Origin: Bradyrhizobium sp. 149
GTDB taxonomy: Bacteria > Pseudomonadota > Alphaproteobacteria > Rhizobiales > Xanthobacteraceae
DNA: 64,000 nt
Direction of reading: 5' to 3'
Assembly (NCBI RefSeq): GCF_023073915.1
Contig: NZ_JADPKK010000004.1
Coordinates: 142,379 to 206,378, forward strand
Shown piece by piece: positions 1 to 9,308 of the stretch. A program made the position numbers and the translations under genes. Each line of letters begins with the position of its first letter. Positions within the stretch are counted from its first letter, which is position 1. The notes beneath the pieces were generated by a model. The model worked only from the letters and a program-made list of their open reading frames with translations. It was not told the origin of the DNA and made no database searches.

Positions 1-20
1 TCTGGATTGCTTCGTCGCTC
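1..20. repeat. Partial copy of dispersed repeat family A (cut by window edge)
   Basis: The first 20 bases match the right half of the repeat at 37871-37955, which also reads tctggattgcttcgtcgc. The rest of this copy lies left of the window or has decayed. It sits directly upstream of the carboxylase gene, so it may form the leader of that gene. Confidence 0.6.
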
Positions 21-45
21 CGCGCCTGACGAGCAGGATGAATTT

Positions 46-1662
46 ATGTCCATTCTCGAAAACACCATCTCACCCGGCAGCACAGCCTACCATGCCAACC
101 GCGACGGCATGCTTGGCCTGATCGACCGCATGCGCGCGCTGGAAGAGCGCACGCGTGCGGCGTCCGCCGCGGCGAAAGATCGCTTCCACAAGCGCGGGCA
201 GCTGTTGCCGCGCGAGCGCGTCGCGCTGGTGCTCGATCCCGGTGCGCCCTTCATCGAGCTGTCCACCCTCGCCGGCTACATGTTCGACGTATCAGATCCG
301 GACAAGAGCGTCCCCGGCGGTGGCGTCATCGCCGGCATCGGCTTCGTCTCGGGCATCCGCTGCATGATCAGCGCCAATGATTCCGGCATCGATGCCGGCG
401 CGCTCCAACCTTACGGTCTGGACAAGACAATACGCGTGCAGGAGCTCGCGCTGGAGAACAAACTGCCCTATGTCCAGCTGGTCGAAAGCGCCGGCGCCAA
501 TCTCCTGCGTTACCGCGTCGAAGACTTTGTCCGCGGCGGCAATATCTTCCGCAATCTAGCGCGGCTTTCGGCGGCAGGGCTGCCCGTCGTCACCGTGACT
601 CATGGCTCTTCGACCGCCGGCGGGGCCTATCAGACTGGCCTGTCCGACTACATCGTCATGGTCCGTGGCCGCACTCGCGCCTTCCTCGCGGGGCCGCCGC
701 TGCTCAAGGCTGCCACCGGCGAGATCGCGACCGAGGAGGAACTTGGCGGCGCCGAGATGCACACGCAGGTTTCCGGTCTCGGCGACTATCTCGCCGAGGA
801 TGATCGCGACGCCCTGCGCATCGCGCGCGAGATCATGGCGGCGCTGGAATGGGAGCGGCCGGACAAGGGAGGTGCGCAATACAAGCCGCCGCGCTACGAT
901 CAGGACGAGCTGCTCGGCATCATGCCAATGGACCACAAACGCGCAGTGGACATGAAGCAGGTCATCGCGCGCATCGTGGACGATTCCGATTTCACCGAGA
1001 TGGCGCCGAACTATGGCCCGGCGACCGTCTGCGGCCATGCCCGCATCGAAGGCCAGGCGATCGGCATCGTCACCAACAACGGTCCGCTGGATCCGGCGGG
1101 CGCCAACAAGGCGACGCACCTCATCCAGGCTTGCTGTCAAACCCGCACACCGCTGCTCTATCTCAACAACACCACCGGCTACATGGTCGGCAAATCCTAC
1201 GAAGAAGCCGGCATGATCAAGCATGGCTCGAAGATGATCCAGGCGGTGACCTCGGCGACAGTGCCGCAAATCACCATCTATTGCGGCGCCTCGTTCGGCG
1301 CCGGCAATTACGGCATGTGCGGGCGCGGCTTCCACCCACGCTTCTGCTTCTCCTGGCCCAACGCCAAGACTGCCGTGATGGGCGGCGAGCAGGCCGCCGA
1401 GACCATGGCGATCGTGACCGAAGCCGCCGCAGCACGGCGCGGCAAACCGGTCGAGAAAGAAAAGCTCGACGCCATGAAGGCGCAGATCGTCGGCGTGTTC
1501 GACGGCCAGATGGACGTGTTCTCGACCAGCGCGCGCGTGCTCGACGACGGCGTGATCGATCCGCGCGACACCCGCGCGGTGCTGTCGGAAGTGCTCGCAA
1601 TCTGCCGCGAGGGCGATGCGCGTACGCCCCAGCGCATGCAGTTTTCAGTGGCTCGCCCATGA
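46..1662 (+). CDS. Acyl-CoA carboxylase, carboxyltransferase (beta) subunit
   Basis: Carboxyltransferase half of a biotin-dependent acyl-CoA carboxylase: it moves the carboxyl group from carboxybiotin to an acyl-CoA. The protein is about 538 residues, the usual length for the methylcrotonyl/geranyl/propionyl-CoA carboxylase beta family. It shows the two crotonase-like halves, with the N-terminal motif FLAGPPLLKAATGE and the C-terminal YCGASFGAGNYGMCGR and FSWPNAKTAVMGGEQAA. The strings resemble the methylcrotonyl/geranyl-CoA branch more than propionyl-CoA carboxylase, but the substrate cannot be fixed from sequence alone. I prefer the ATG at 46 over the TTG at 7 because the earlier codons lie partly in a repeat. 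Its stop overlaps the start of the biotin-carrying subunit (ATGA), so the two are translationally coupled. It probably acts in leucine, isoprenoid or odd-chain acid breakdown. Confidence 0.9.
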   Translation: MSILENTISPGSTAYHANRDGMLGLIDRMRALEERTRAASAAAKDRFHKRGQLLPRERVALVLDPGAPFIELSTLAGYMFDVSDPDKSVPGGGVIAGIGFVSGIRCMISANDSGIDAGALQPYGLDKTIRVQELALENKLPYVQLVESAGANLLRYRVEDFVRGGNIFRNLARLSAAGLPVVTVTHGSSTAGGAYQTGLSDYIVMVRGRTRAFLAGPPLLKAATGEIATEEELGGAEMHTQVSGLGDYLAEDDRDALRIAREIMAALEWERPDKGGAQYKPPRYDQDELLGIMPMDHKRAVDMKQVIARIVDDSDFTEMAPNYGPATVCGHARIEGQAIGIVTNNGPLDPAGANKATHLIQACCQTRTPLLYLNNTTGYMVGKSYEEAGMIKHGSKMIQAVTSATVPQITIYCGASFGAGNYGMCGRGFHPRFCFSWPNAKTAVMGGEQAAETMAIVTEAAAARRGKPVEKEKLDAMKAQIVGVFDGQMDVFSTSARVLDDGVIDPRDTRAVLSEVLAICREGDARTPQRMQFSVARP

Positions 1663-3635
1663 GGAACGGATCAGTGCAGCACCGACCGTTCTTCAAGGTC
1701 TTGATCGCCAATCGCGGCGAGATCGCGCTGCGCGTGATGCGCAGCGCGCGGGAGCTCGGCCTCGGCGTCGTCGCGGTCTACTCGGATGCGGATCGCGACG
1801 CGCTTCATGTGCGACAGGCCGACCAGGCGGTGTGCATCGGCGAAGCGCTGCCGGCGCAATCCTACCTCAACATCCCCGCGATCATCGCGGCCGCCAAGGC
1901 CAGTGGCGCGGATGCCGTGCATCCCGGCTATGGCTTTCTCGCCGAGAACGAGGATTTCGCGCAGGCCTGCAAGGATGCCGGCCTCGTTTTCATTGGCCCG
2001 TCGCCGCAGGCGATCGCGGCAATGGGCAACAAGGCCGATGCCAAGGAGATCATGAAAAAGGCCGGCGTGCCCGTCGTGCCCGGCTATCAGGGGGCCGATC
2101 AGGGCGATGAGGTCATGCTCGCGGAGGCCAGAAAGATCGGCTTCCCCGTGATGATCAAGGCGGTCGCCGGCGGCGGTGGCCGCGGCATGCGGCTCGTGAC
2201 GGATGCCAATTCATTCCCCTATGCACTGCGTAGCGCGCGGTCCGAGGCGAAGGCGGCCTTTGGCGATCCGACGGTGATCCTCGAACGCGCTATCCAGAAT
2301 CCCCGTCACATCGAGATTCAGGTGTTTGGCGACAGCCATGGCAACGCCATCCATCTCGGCGAGCGCGATTGCTCTGTGCAGCGGCGGCATCAGAAACTGA
2401 TCGAGGAGGCGCCGTCGCCCGCGGTCACGCCCGAGTTGCGCGGAAAGATGGGTGAGGTCGCGGCCGCCGCGGTGAAGGCGCTGCGTTACGAGGGCGCCGG
2501 CACGCTCGAGTTCCTGCTCGATACGAGCGGCGAGTTCTACTTCATGGAAATGAACACGCGCCTCCAGGTCGAGCATCCCGTGACCGAGGCGATCACCGGG
2601 CTTGATCTCGTCGAATTGCAGCTGCGCGTCGCGCGCGGCGAGCCATTGCCGGTGAAGCAGCAGGACATTCGCTTCACCGGCCACGCCATCGAGGTCCGGC
2701 TGTGCTCCGAGGACGCCGCGCATGATTTCATGCCGCAGTCCGGGCGCATGGCGCGCTGGCAGGTGCCTGATGGCATCCGCGTCGAGCATGCGCTGCAATC
2801 GGGCTCCGAGATTCCGCCGTTCTACGATTCCATGATCGCCAAGGTGGTCAGTCATGGCGCGACACGCGAGGAGGCGAGGGGGCGTCTGATCGTCGCCCTG
2901 GAGCAACTGACCGGCTTCGGCGTGACCACCAACCAGGCGTTCCTGATGTCCTGCCTGCGTCATCCCGGCTTCGCCAAAGGCGAGGCGACGACGGCGTTCA
3001 TCGGCGGGCATCGCGACGAGTTGCTGGCGCCGCGTTCGGACGCCGCATTCGATACGTCCCTGGCAGGCCTGCTGCTCTACGTCACGAACCCGCGTGCGCG
3101 ATCATGGCAGGGCGGCCGGAGCCTGTCGACAACATTCCCGCTGCCTGCGAAAGTCGATATCGCTGGTCACACACATGAGCTCGAAGTCACGCGCGAGCGC
3201 GATGGCAGTTACACCGTTGCCATCGACGGCCGGCAGGACACGTTCGAGATCGATCAGCTCCAGGCTGGCGCCATTCGGTTCCGCCATGACGGCGTGATGG
3301 ACACCGCCAAATTCCTGCGCGACGGCGACCGGCTCTACCTCCAGCACCGAGGCGTCCCGCTCGCGGTCACCGATCTCACGCTCGCCGCGCCGAAGGCCGC
3401 CGCAAGCAACGGCGGCGACGGCAAAGTGCGCGCCGCGATGAACGGCCGCGTTGTCGCCGTCCTGGTCAAACCAGGCGACCGCGTCGCCGCGGGCCAGCCG
3501 GTATTGACGCTCGAAGCGATGAAGATGGAGCACGTCCACAAGGCCGGCATCGACGGGGTGGTCGCAGCGATCGACGTCGCCGAGGGCGAGCAGGTGACCA
3601 CGGGGCGGATCGTGGTGAAGATCGGGGCATCGTAG
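1659..3635 (+). CDS. Acyl-CoA carboxylase, biotin carboxylase/biotin carrier (alpha) subunit
   Basis: ATP-dependent biotin carboxylase fused to a biotin carrier domain, 658 residues, partner of the preceding beta subunit. The N-terminus has the biotin carboxylase start KVLIANRGEIALRV, then an ATP-grasp domain with the glycine-rich AVAGGGGRGMR and the active-site region EMNTRLQVEHPVTE. The carrier domain at the C-terminus carries EAMKMEH, with the biotinylated lysine near residue 622. The open frame extends far upstream inside the beta gene, but the ATG at 1659 gives the normal family N-terminus and a 4-base overlap with the beta stop. The pair needs biotin protein ligase from elsewhere. No enoyl-CoA hydratase or lyase of a leucine or geraniol pathway is adjacent, so the substrate remains open. 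Confidence 0.93.
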   Translation: MRNGSVQHRPFFKVLIANRGEIALRVMRSARELGLGVVAVYSDADRDALHVRQADQAVCIGEALPAQSYLNIPAIIAAAKASGADAVHPGYGFLAENEDFAQACKDAGLVFIGPSPQAIAAMGNKADAKEIMKKAGVPVVPGYQGADQGDEVMLAEARKIGFPVMIKAVAGGGGRGMRLVTDANSFPYALRSARSEAKAAFGDPTVILERAIQNPRHIEIQVFGDSHGNAIHLGERDCSVQRRHQKLIEEAPSPAVTPELRGKMGEVAAAAVKALRYEGAGTLEFLLDTSGEFYFMEMNTRLQVEHPVTEAITGLDLVELQLRVARGEPLPVKQQDIRFTGHAIEVRLCSEDAAHDFMPQSGRMARWQVPDGIRVEHALQSGSEIPPFYDSMIAKVVSHGATREEARGRLIVALEQLTGFGVTTNQAFLMSCLRHPGFAKGEATTAFIGGHRDELLAPRSDAAFDTSLAGLLLYVTNPRARSWQGGRSLSTTFPLPAKVDIAGHTHELEVTRERDGSYTVAIDGRQDTFEIDQLQAGAIRFRHDGVMDTAKFLRDGDRLYLQHRGVPLAVTDLTLAAPKAAASNGGDGKVRAAMNGRVVAVLVKPGDRVAAGQPVLTLEAMKMEHVHKAGIDGVVAAIDVAEGEQVTTGRIVVKIGAS

Positions 3636-3655
3636 GGCGGCAAGGCAGCTATACG

Positions 3656-4651
3656 CTACGAGATCGCATTGCTCCGCCCCGTCCCCTCATTGAGCAAACA
3701 CGCCACCTGGTGCCGCTCGCCCGCGGCCACCAGCGCCGGCCGTTCCGTCCTGCACCGCTCCATCGCAAACCGGCAGCGGGTGTGAAACGCGCATCCGGAC
3801 GGCGGATTGACCGGGCTCGGCACATCGCCGTCCACAAGCGGCACGAGCTTCTTCGCAAGCGGGTTCGCAACCGGTACCGAAGCCAGCAGGGCCTGCGTGT
3901 AGGGATGGCGCGGATTGCGAAACAGCTCGTCCTTGTCGGCAATCTCGACGATGCGGCCGAGATACATCACGGCGACGCGATGGCTGATATGGGCCACCAC
4001 GGCGAGGTCATGCGCGATGAAGAGATAGGAAAAGCCGTGCTCGCGTTGCAGATCAATCAACAGGTTGATCACCTGCGCCTGGATGGAGACGTCGAGCGCG
4101 GAGACCGGCTCGTCGCAGACGATCAGACGCGGTCCGAGCGCCAGCGCGCGCGCGATGCAGATGCGCTGGCGCTGGCCGCCGGAGAATTGGTGCGGGAAGT
4201 TGTGCATCTGGTCGGGCCGCAAGCCCACCTGCTCGAACAGCTTTGCGGTGCGCGTCTCCAGTGCCTTGCCGGTCGCGAGTCCGTGCACGAACAGCGGCTC
4301 GCCGACGATGTCTCCGGCAGTCATGCGCGGATTTAGAGAGGCGAACGGATCCTGGAACACGATCTGCATCGAGCGGCGATGCGGACGCAGCGCGGACTTG
4401 GAGAGATGCGTGATGTCCTCGCCTTCGAGGCGGATCTGGCCGGAGGTCGGCTCGACCAGCCGCAGCACGCTCCGCGCCACCGTCGACTTGCCGCAGCCGG
4501 ATTCGCCGACAAGGCCGAGCGTCTCACCGCTGGCAACCGAAAACGAGACGCCGTCGACCGCATGCACTGTGCCGATTTGCCGGCGCAACACGCCGGCGCG
4601 CACTGGATAGTGTTTCTTGAGGTCGGTGACTTCGAGCAGTGCCTCGGTCAT
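3656..4651 (-). CDS. Oligopeptide-type ABC importer, ATPase (OppF/DppF-like)
   Basis: Cytoplasmic ATPase of a peptide/nickel-type ABC importer, last gene of the five-gene operon running from 9139 down to 3656. About 331 residues from the ATG at 4651, which overlaps the stop of the OppD-like gene; the upstream in-frame codons lie within that gene and are dropped. It shows Walker [10 protein letters not shown], the signature [15 protein letters not shown], Walker [13 protein letters not shown] and the OppF-type C-terminal extension with [12 protein letters not shown], whose cysteines in this family can bind an iron-sulfur cluster. It should pair with the OppD-like ATPase to power the two permeases. 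The substrate is not evident. The family carries peptides, nickel, opines and glutathione. Confidence 0.92.
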   Translation of the reverse strand: MTEALLEVTDLKKHYPVRAGVLRRQIGTVHAVDGVSFSVASGETLGLVGESGCGKSTVARSVLRLVEPTSGQIRLEGEDITHLSKSALRPHRRSMQIVFQDPFASLNPRMTAGDIVGEPLFVHGLATGKALETRTAKLFEQVGLRPDQMHNFPHQFSGGQRQRICIARALALGPRLIVCDEPVSALDVSIQAQVINLLIDLQREHGFSYLFIAHDLAVVAHISHRVAVMYLGRIVEIADKDELFRNPRHPYTQALLASVPVANPLAKKLVPLVDGDVPSPVNPPSGCAFHTRCRFAMERCRTERPALVAAGERHQVACLLNEGTGRSNAIS

Positions 4652-5655
4652 GCCACCTCCGCAATCTCGGCCGCGCGCCAGCAGGCCGCGAGATGGCCGC
4701 CGCCCCAATCGGTGAGCGGCGGATATTCGGCCTCGCAGCGCTTGATCGCGAGCGTGCAGCGCGGCGCGAAGGCGCAGCCCTTGGGCAGCCGCACCAGCGA
4801 CGGGACCGTGCCGGGAATTTCGTTCAGGCGTGCCTGCGTGGCGACGTCCGCCGCCGGCACCGCCGGGATCGATGCCATCAATCCGCGCGTGTAGGGATGC
4901 TTTGGCGCAGCGAACAACGCCTCGACGCTCGCTTCCTCAACCTTCCGTCCCGCATACATCACGATGACACGCTGCGCGGTCTGCGCGACGACACCGAGAT
5001 CATGCGTGATCAGCACGAGCCCGGTGCCGAGCTCTTTCTGAAGGTCCAGGATCAGCGCCAGGATCTGCGCCTGGATGGTGACGTCGAGCGCGGTCGTGGG
5101 TTCGTCCGCGATCAGCAGCGCCGGCCGGCACGCCAGCGCCATTGCGATCATGGCGCGTTGGCGCATGCCGCCGGACAGCTGATGCGGATACTCCCGCGCG
5201 CGCCGCGCCGGTTCGGGAATGCGCACCAGGCGCAGCATCTCGACTGCGACATCCTGAGCCTCTCGGTTCGACATGACCCGGTGCAGCTGTACTGCCTCGG
5301 CGATCTGGTCGCCGATCCGCATCACCGGATTGAGCGAGGTCATCGGCTCCTGGAAGATCATGGAGATGCGGTTGCCCCTGACAGCGCGCATCTCTGCTTC
5401 GTCCAGCGTCAGTAGATCAGTGCCTTCGAGCGTCACGGAGCCGCCGACGACGCGGCCGGGCGGATCTGGCACCAGCCGCATCAGGGAGAGGGCCGTGACG
5501 CTCTTGCCGCAGCCGGATTCGCCGACGATGGCCAGCGTCTCGCCGCGGCTGACGGTGAAAGAGATGTCGTCAACCGCCTTGAACAGGCCGGAATTGGTGA
5601 AGAACACCGTTTTCAGGTTCTTCACATCGAGCACGAGATCGGATTTTTCTGCCAT
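4648..5655 (-). CDS. Oligopeptide-type ABC importer, ATPase (OppD/DppD-like)
   Basis: Partner ATPase of the peptide-type importer, 335 residues. It shows Walker [11 protein letters not shown]-loop [12 protein letters not shown], the signature [16 protein letters not shown], Walker [13 protein letters not shown] and the C-terminal GCAFAPRC cysteine motif. The start codon at 5655 overlaps the stop of the DppC-like permease by one base, and its own stop overlaps the DppF-like start. This tight packing indicates one transcript with coupled translation. Confidence 0.93.
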   Translation of the reverse strand: MAEKSDLVLDVKNLKTVFFTNSGLFKAVDDISFTVSRGETLAIVGESGCGKSVTALSLMRLVPDPPGRVVGGSVTLEGTDLLTLDEAEMRAVRGNRISMIFQEPMTSLNPVMRIGDQIAEAVQLHRVMSNREAQDVAVEMLRLVRIPEPARRAREYPHQLSGGMRQRAMIAMALACRPALLIADEPTTALDVTIQAQILALILDLQKELGTGLVLITHDLGVVAQTAQRVIVMYAGRKVEEASVEALFAAPKHPYTRGLMASIPAVPAADVATQARLNEIPGTVPSLVRLPKGCAFAPRCTLAIKRCEAEYPPLTDWGGGHLAACWRAAEIAEVA

Positions 5656-6551
5656 CAGCCGCGCTGCCGGGGATCGAGGATGTCGCGCAAGGCGTCACCG
5701 AACAGATTGGCGCCGAACACCGCAAGGCTGATGGCGATGCCCGGGAAGATCACCAGCCAAGGCGCCGTGCGGACATACTCGGCGGCGGATTCAGAGAGCA
5801 TGCGGCCCCACGACGGATAAGGCTCGGGAATGCCGAGGCCGAGGAAGGAAAGCGAGGCTTCAGTGAGGATGGTCGAGCCGAGCTGGGCGGTCGCAAGCAC
5901 GATCAGCGGCGCCAGCGTGTTCGGCAGCACGTGGCGCAGCGCGATGCGGACCTCGCTCATGCCGATCGATTTGGCGGCCTCGACGAATGGCAGTTCACGC
6001 AACGCCAGCGTGTTGGCGCGGATGACGCGTGACACCGTCGGAATCAGCGGAATGGCGATCGCAATGATGACGTTCGGCAGGGACGGCCCAAGCGCGGCGG
6101 TCATGATCAGGGCCAGCACCAGCAACGGCAGCGCCTGCAGGACGTCGGAGACGCGCTGGAATACGAGATCGACCCAGCCGGAGAGATAGCCCGAGGTCAA
6201 CCCGACGATCACGCCGATGCTGCCGCCGAGCGCCGTCGAGCCGATCCCGACCGCCAGCGAGATCCGCGCCCCGTGGATGATGCGGCTGAAGACATCGCGG
6301 CCGAAGGAATCAGTGCCCATCCAGTGTGCCAGGCTTGGGCGCGCCAGCGCCCGGGCGGCGTCGATCGTCAGGGGATCATAACGCGCGATGAGATCGGCGA
6401 ATATCGCGGTGAACACGAACAGGGTCATGATGATTAGACCGGCCGCACCCAGAACATGCCGCTGCGCCAAAAACAGCACGCGTCGCCAACCGCCGGTCGC
6501 GTGCGCCCCGGCGCGTCTCAGTTCAACGTCATAGTCGATCGCGGCCAACAA
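5655..6551 (-). CDS. Oligopeptide-type ABC importer, permease (DppC-like)
   Basis: Inner-membrane permease of the importer, 298 residues. It has the DppC-type layout: a cytoplasmic N-terminus, a first membrane segment near residues 30-52, then a periplasmic stretch with the typical [15 protein letters not shown] motif, and five more hydrophobic segments. The EAA-type loop that docks to the ATPases is seen as [21 protein letters not shown]. It starts 6 bases after the DppB-like gene ends. The N-terminal 25 residues are poorly conserved in this family, so a slightly later start is possible. Confidence 0.92.
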   Translation of the reverse strand: MLAAIDYDVELRRAGAHATGGWRRVLFLAQRHVLGAAGLIIMTLFVFTAIFADLIARYDPLTIDAARALARPSLAHWMGTDSFGRDVFSRIIHGARISLAVGIGSTALGGSIGVIVGLTSGYLSGWVDLVFQRVSDVLQALPLLVLALIMTAALGPSLPNVIIAIAIPLIPTVSRVIRANTLALRELPFVEAAKSIGMSEVRIALRHVLPNTLAPLIVLATAQLGSTILTEASLSFLGLGIPEPYPSWGRMLSESAAEYVRTAPWLVIFPGIAISLAVFGANLFGDALRDILDPRQRG

Positions 6552-6557
6552 GCTCTC

Positions 6558-7505
6558 CTAATCCGTATATCGGATACGCGGGTCGAACACGGCGTACAGC
6601 ATGTCCACGATGAAATTCGCGCTCACCACGACGATGGCAATCAGCATCACCAGGTTCTGCACGATCGGGTAATCGCGCCAGCGAATCGCCTCGACCAGGA
6701 AGCGCGCGACGCCGGGAATGTTGAACACGGTCTCGGTGACAATGAGGCCGCCGATCAGGAACGCCGCCTCGATGCCGATCACGGTGATGACGGGCAAAAT
6801 CGCATTCTTCAGCGCGTGCTGATAGTTCACGGCGGCTTCCGATGCGCCCTTGGCGCGGGCGGTACGAATATAGTCCTGCCGCAGCACCTCCAGCATCGAG
6901 GAGCGGGTGATGCGCATGGTCAGTGCCGCGCTGCGGAAGCCGACGGCGGCGGCGGGCACGGCGTAGGTTGCGAACGCCTCCAGCCAGGTCTGTGGATTGG
7001 GATTGAAGATCGGCATCTGGTTGAACATCGCCACCGATGCGGTGAGGATGAGCAGGCCCAGCCAGAACGAAGGCAGCGACAATCCGCTCAGGCTCACTAC
7101 ACGCAACGCGTAATCGAGCCTCGTTCCCTGTTTCACCGCGCTGATGACGCCCAAGGGAATGCCGATCGACGCCGAGAACAACAGCGCCAGGCCGGCGAGC
7201 CGCGCGGTGATCGGGATCCGTGGCAGGATCTCCTGAAGCGCGGGCTTCTCGGAGACATAGGAGTAGCCGAAATCGCCGCGCAGGAAGCCGCTGATCCAGT
7301 GCCAATATTGCACCACCAGCGGCTGGTCGATGCCGAGCTCCCTTTCCAGATTGGCCTTGTCGGCGGGATCGACATAGCCGGCCGCAGCGAACAGGATGTC
7401 GACGATGTTGCCGGGGACGATGCGCAGCAGGAAGAAGATGACGATCGAGATTCCGAACAGGGTCACGAGCATCAGGAACAGGCGCCGCACCAGATAGGCA
7501 AACAT
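6558..7505 (-). CDS. Oligopeptide-type ABC importer, permease (DppB-like)
   Basis: Second inner-membrane permease, 315 residues. It begins with the characteristic short cytoplasmic tail MFAYLVRRL followed by the first transmembrane helix (residues 9-30), a long periplasmic loop with ELGIDQPLVVQYWHW, and five further helices. The ATPase-contact loop is in TARAKGASEAAVNYQHALKN. It lies between the binding-protein gene and the DppC-like gene, the standard SBP-B-C-D-F order. Confidence 0.93.
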   Translation of the reverse strand: MFAYLVRRLFLMLVTLFGISIVIFFLLRIVPGNIVDILFAAAGYVDPADKANLERELGIDQPLVVQYWHWISGFLRGDFGYSYVSEKPALQEILPRIPITARLAGLALLFSASIGIPLGVISAVKQGTRLDYALRVVSLSGLSLPSFWLGLLILTASVAMFNQMPIFNPNPQTWLEAFATYAVPAAAVGFRSAALTMRITRSSMLEVLRQDYIRTARAKGASEAAVNYQHALKNAILPVITVIGIEAAFLIGGLIVTETVFNIPGVARFLVEAIRWRDYPIVQNLVMLIAIVVVSANFIVDMLYAVFDPRIRYTD

Positions 7506-7540
7506 GCATCGCCTCCCGTCGAACCCGTCAGCGGCTAGCG

Positions 7541-9139
7541 CTACTTGTCGATCCAGACATCCTCGTAACGATAGCCATTATAGGAGCTGTTGGACATCAC
7601 CGTCACGCCCTTGACGTAAGGCTGCCAGCAGCTGCCGGTGCGTGCGTGGAAGATGATCGGGCGGGCGACGTCCTCCTGCAACTTCTTGTCGATGTCCCAT
7701 ACCAGCTTCTTGCGCTTGTTGACGTCGGTCTCCTGGGACTGCACGTCGAACAGCTTTTCGATCTCCTTGTTGCAGTAATTGGTATAGTTGCGCTCGGAGC
7801 CGCAGGAATAGTTCTCGTAGAAGGACTGGTCAGGATCGTCGACGGCGTTGCCGGTCAGATTGAGCCCGAGCATGTAGTCCTTGCGCGCGATCTTCGGAAA
7901 CCAGTTCGCGGTCTCGACCACGTCGAGCTCGCCGTCGATATAGATGCTCTTGAGCTGGTCGATCAGGATCACCGCGGGATCGCGGTAGACCGGAATGTTG
8001 CGGGTCGAGACCTTGACCGCGAGATGCTTGTCCGGCCCATAACCGGCCTTCTGCATCAGTTTTTTTGCTTCCTCGCGGTTGGCGTTGATGTCGAGGCCGT
8101 AGCCCGGAATGGTTTCGAGCATCTCTTTCGGCATGCCCCACAGCCCGTTCGGCGGCGGCAGCAGGGTGCCGCCGATGTCGCCCTGGCCCTCGAACAAGAT
8201 CGAGATGAAGGCCTTGCGGTCGAGCGACAGCGCCATGGCGCGGCGGATGTCGATATTGTCGAACGGCGGCGCGGACGAATTGACGATGATGTTGGTGGCG
8301 ACATTGTTGGGTTCGACCACGCAGACCGCGTTCGGCGCCTGCGATTTGACGTCCTTCAGGAGCGGGATGCTCACTTCGGTCGGAAAGGCCATGTCGAACT
8401 TGCCGGCGACGAAGGCGAGGATGGCGGTCGAGCGGTTCGGGATGATGGTGAACTCGATGCCGTCGAGATAGGGCCGGCCCTTGCGCCAATAGTCGGGATT
8501 GCGGGTCAGCTTGATCGATTCATTGGCCTTGAACTCGACGAATTTGAACGGGCCGGTGCCGATCGGGTGCGTGCGCATGTCGCCGGGCGAGACGTGGCAG
8601 GGATAGACCGGCGTGTAGCCCGAGGCCAGCAGCGCCAGCAGCGAAGGCTGCGGCCGCTTCAGGTTGAAGGAGACCTCGATATCGCCGTTGGTGGAGACGT
8701 CGTTGACCTGTTCGTACCAGGTCTTGCGCGGGTTCTGTCGGAACTTCTGTTGCGACTTGCCCATCAGCATGTCGAAGGTGCATTTGACGTCCGCCGAGGT
8801 GAACGGCTTGCCGTCGTGCCACTTCACGCCCTGGCGGAGCTTGAAGGTCAGTGTCTTGTTGTCATTAACCCAGGCCCAGCTCTCGGCGAGTTCGGGCACG
8901 ATGGTGTCCATGCTGTTCTGCGCCACGTCCTGCTTGTAGATGACGAGGTTGTTGAACACCGGCATGAAGGGAACGTTGAGCGAGTAGGTTGCGCCCTCGT
9001 GGATCGAGGCATTGCCGGGACTGTCGCGGTGATACATCCGCAAAATGCCGCCCTGCTTGGGCTCGGCGGCGAGTGCAATGGTCGAAACCGCAAGCAAAGA
9101 TAGCGCCGCCGTTGCGGCGAGCGCCCGTACGCTCCGCAT
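7541..9139 (-). CDS. Peptide-type ABC importer, periplasmic binding protein (family 5)
   Basis: Solute-binding protein of the DppA/OppA class, about 532 residues, first gene of the minus-strand importer operon. The start at 9139 follows a good ribosome site (GGGAGGACGAGG) and opens a clean Sec signal peptide (RALAATAALSLLAVSTIALA, then AEPKQGG). The open frame runs 27 codons further upstream but that part is basic and not signal-like. Family features include KQGGILRMYHRDSP near the mature N-terminus, the SBP_bac_5 block SWAWVNDNKTLTFKLRQGVK and HDGKPFTSADV. The ligand is unknown. Neighbouring acyl-CoA ligase and alcohol dehydrogenase genes hint that the import could serve an organic-acid pathway, but this is inference. 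Confidence 0.92.
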   Translation of the reverse strand: MRSVRALAATAALSLLAVSTIALAAEPKQGGILRMYHRDSPGNASIHEGATYSLNVPFMPVFNNLVIYKQDVAQNSMDTIVPELAESWAWVNDNKTLTFKLRQGVKWHDGKPFTSADVKCTFDMLMGKSQQKFRQNPRKTWYEQVNDVSTNGDIEVSFNLKRPQPSLLALLASGYTPVYPCHVSPGDMRTHPIGTGPFKFVEFKANESIKLTRNPDYWRKGRPYLDGIEFTIIPNRSTAILAFVAGKFDMAFPTEVSIPLLKDVKSQAPNAVCVVEPNNVATNIIVNSSAPPFDNIDIRRAMALSLDRKAFISILFEGQGDIGGTLLPPPNGLWGMPKEMLETIPGYGLDINANREEAKKLMQKAGYGPDKHLAVKVSTRNIPVYRDPAVILIDQLKSIYIDGELDVVETANWFPKIARKDYMLGLNLTGNAVDDPDQSFYENYSCGSERNYTNYCNKEIEKLFDVQSQETDVNKRKKLVWDIDKKLQEDVARPIIFHARTGSCWQPYVKGVTVMSNSSYNGYRYEDVWIDK

Positions 9140-9308
9140 CCTCGTCCTCCCTGGACATCGGCCTTTTGCGGCCTGTTTGAAGCGACGATAGCGACGCGAG
9201 GGGAGGGAGGCAACGGCCAACCCTCGTCACGGCCTTGGCACTTTGGATGACGTAAGGCCGCACGTGGCTCTTCTCACAATATGAGAGAGTTCCCCGGGTG
9301 TTGCGACT

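Noticed and set aside
849..1658. Upstream extension of the biotin carboxylase frame
   Set aside because: It lies wholly inside the carboxyltransferase gene, and the family N-terminus begins just after 1659.
9238..9256. Apparent sigma-54 -24 word (ttggcac) upstream of the first importer operon
   Set aside because: It is on the wrong strand for that operon and no TTGC follows at the required distance.
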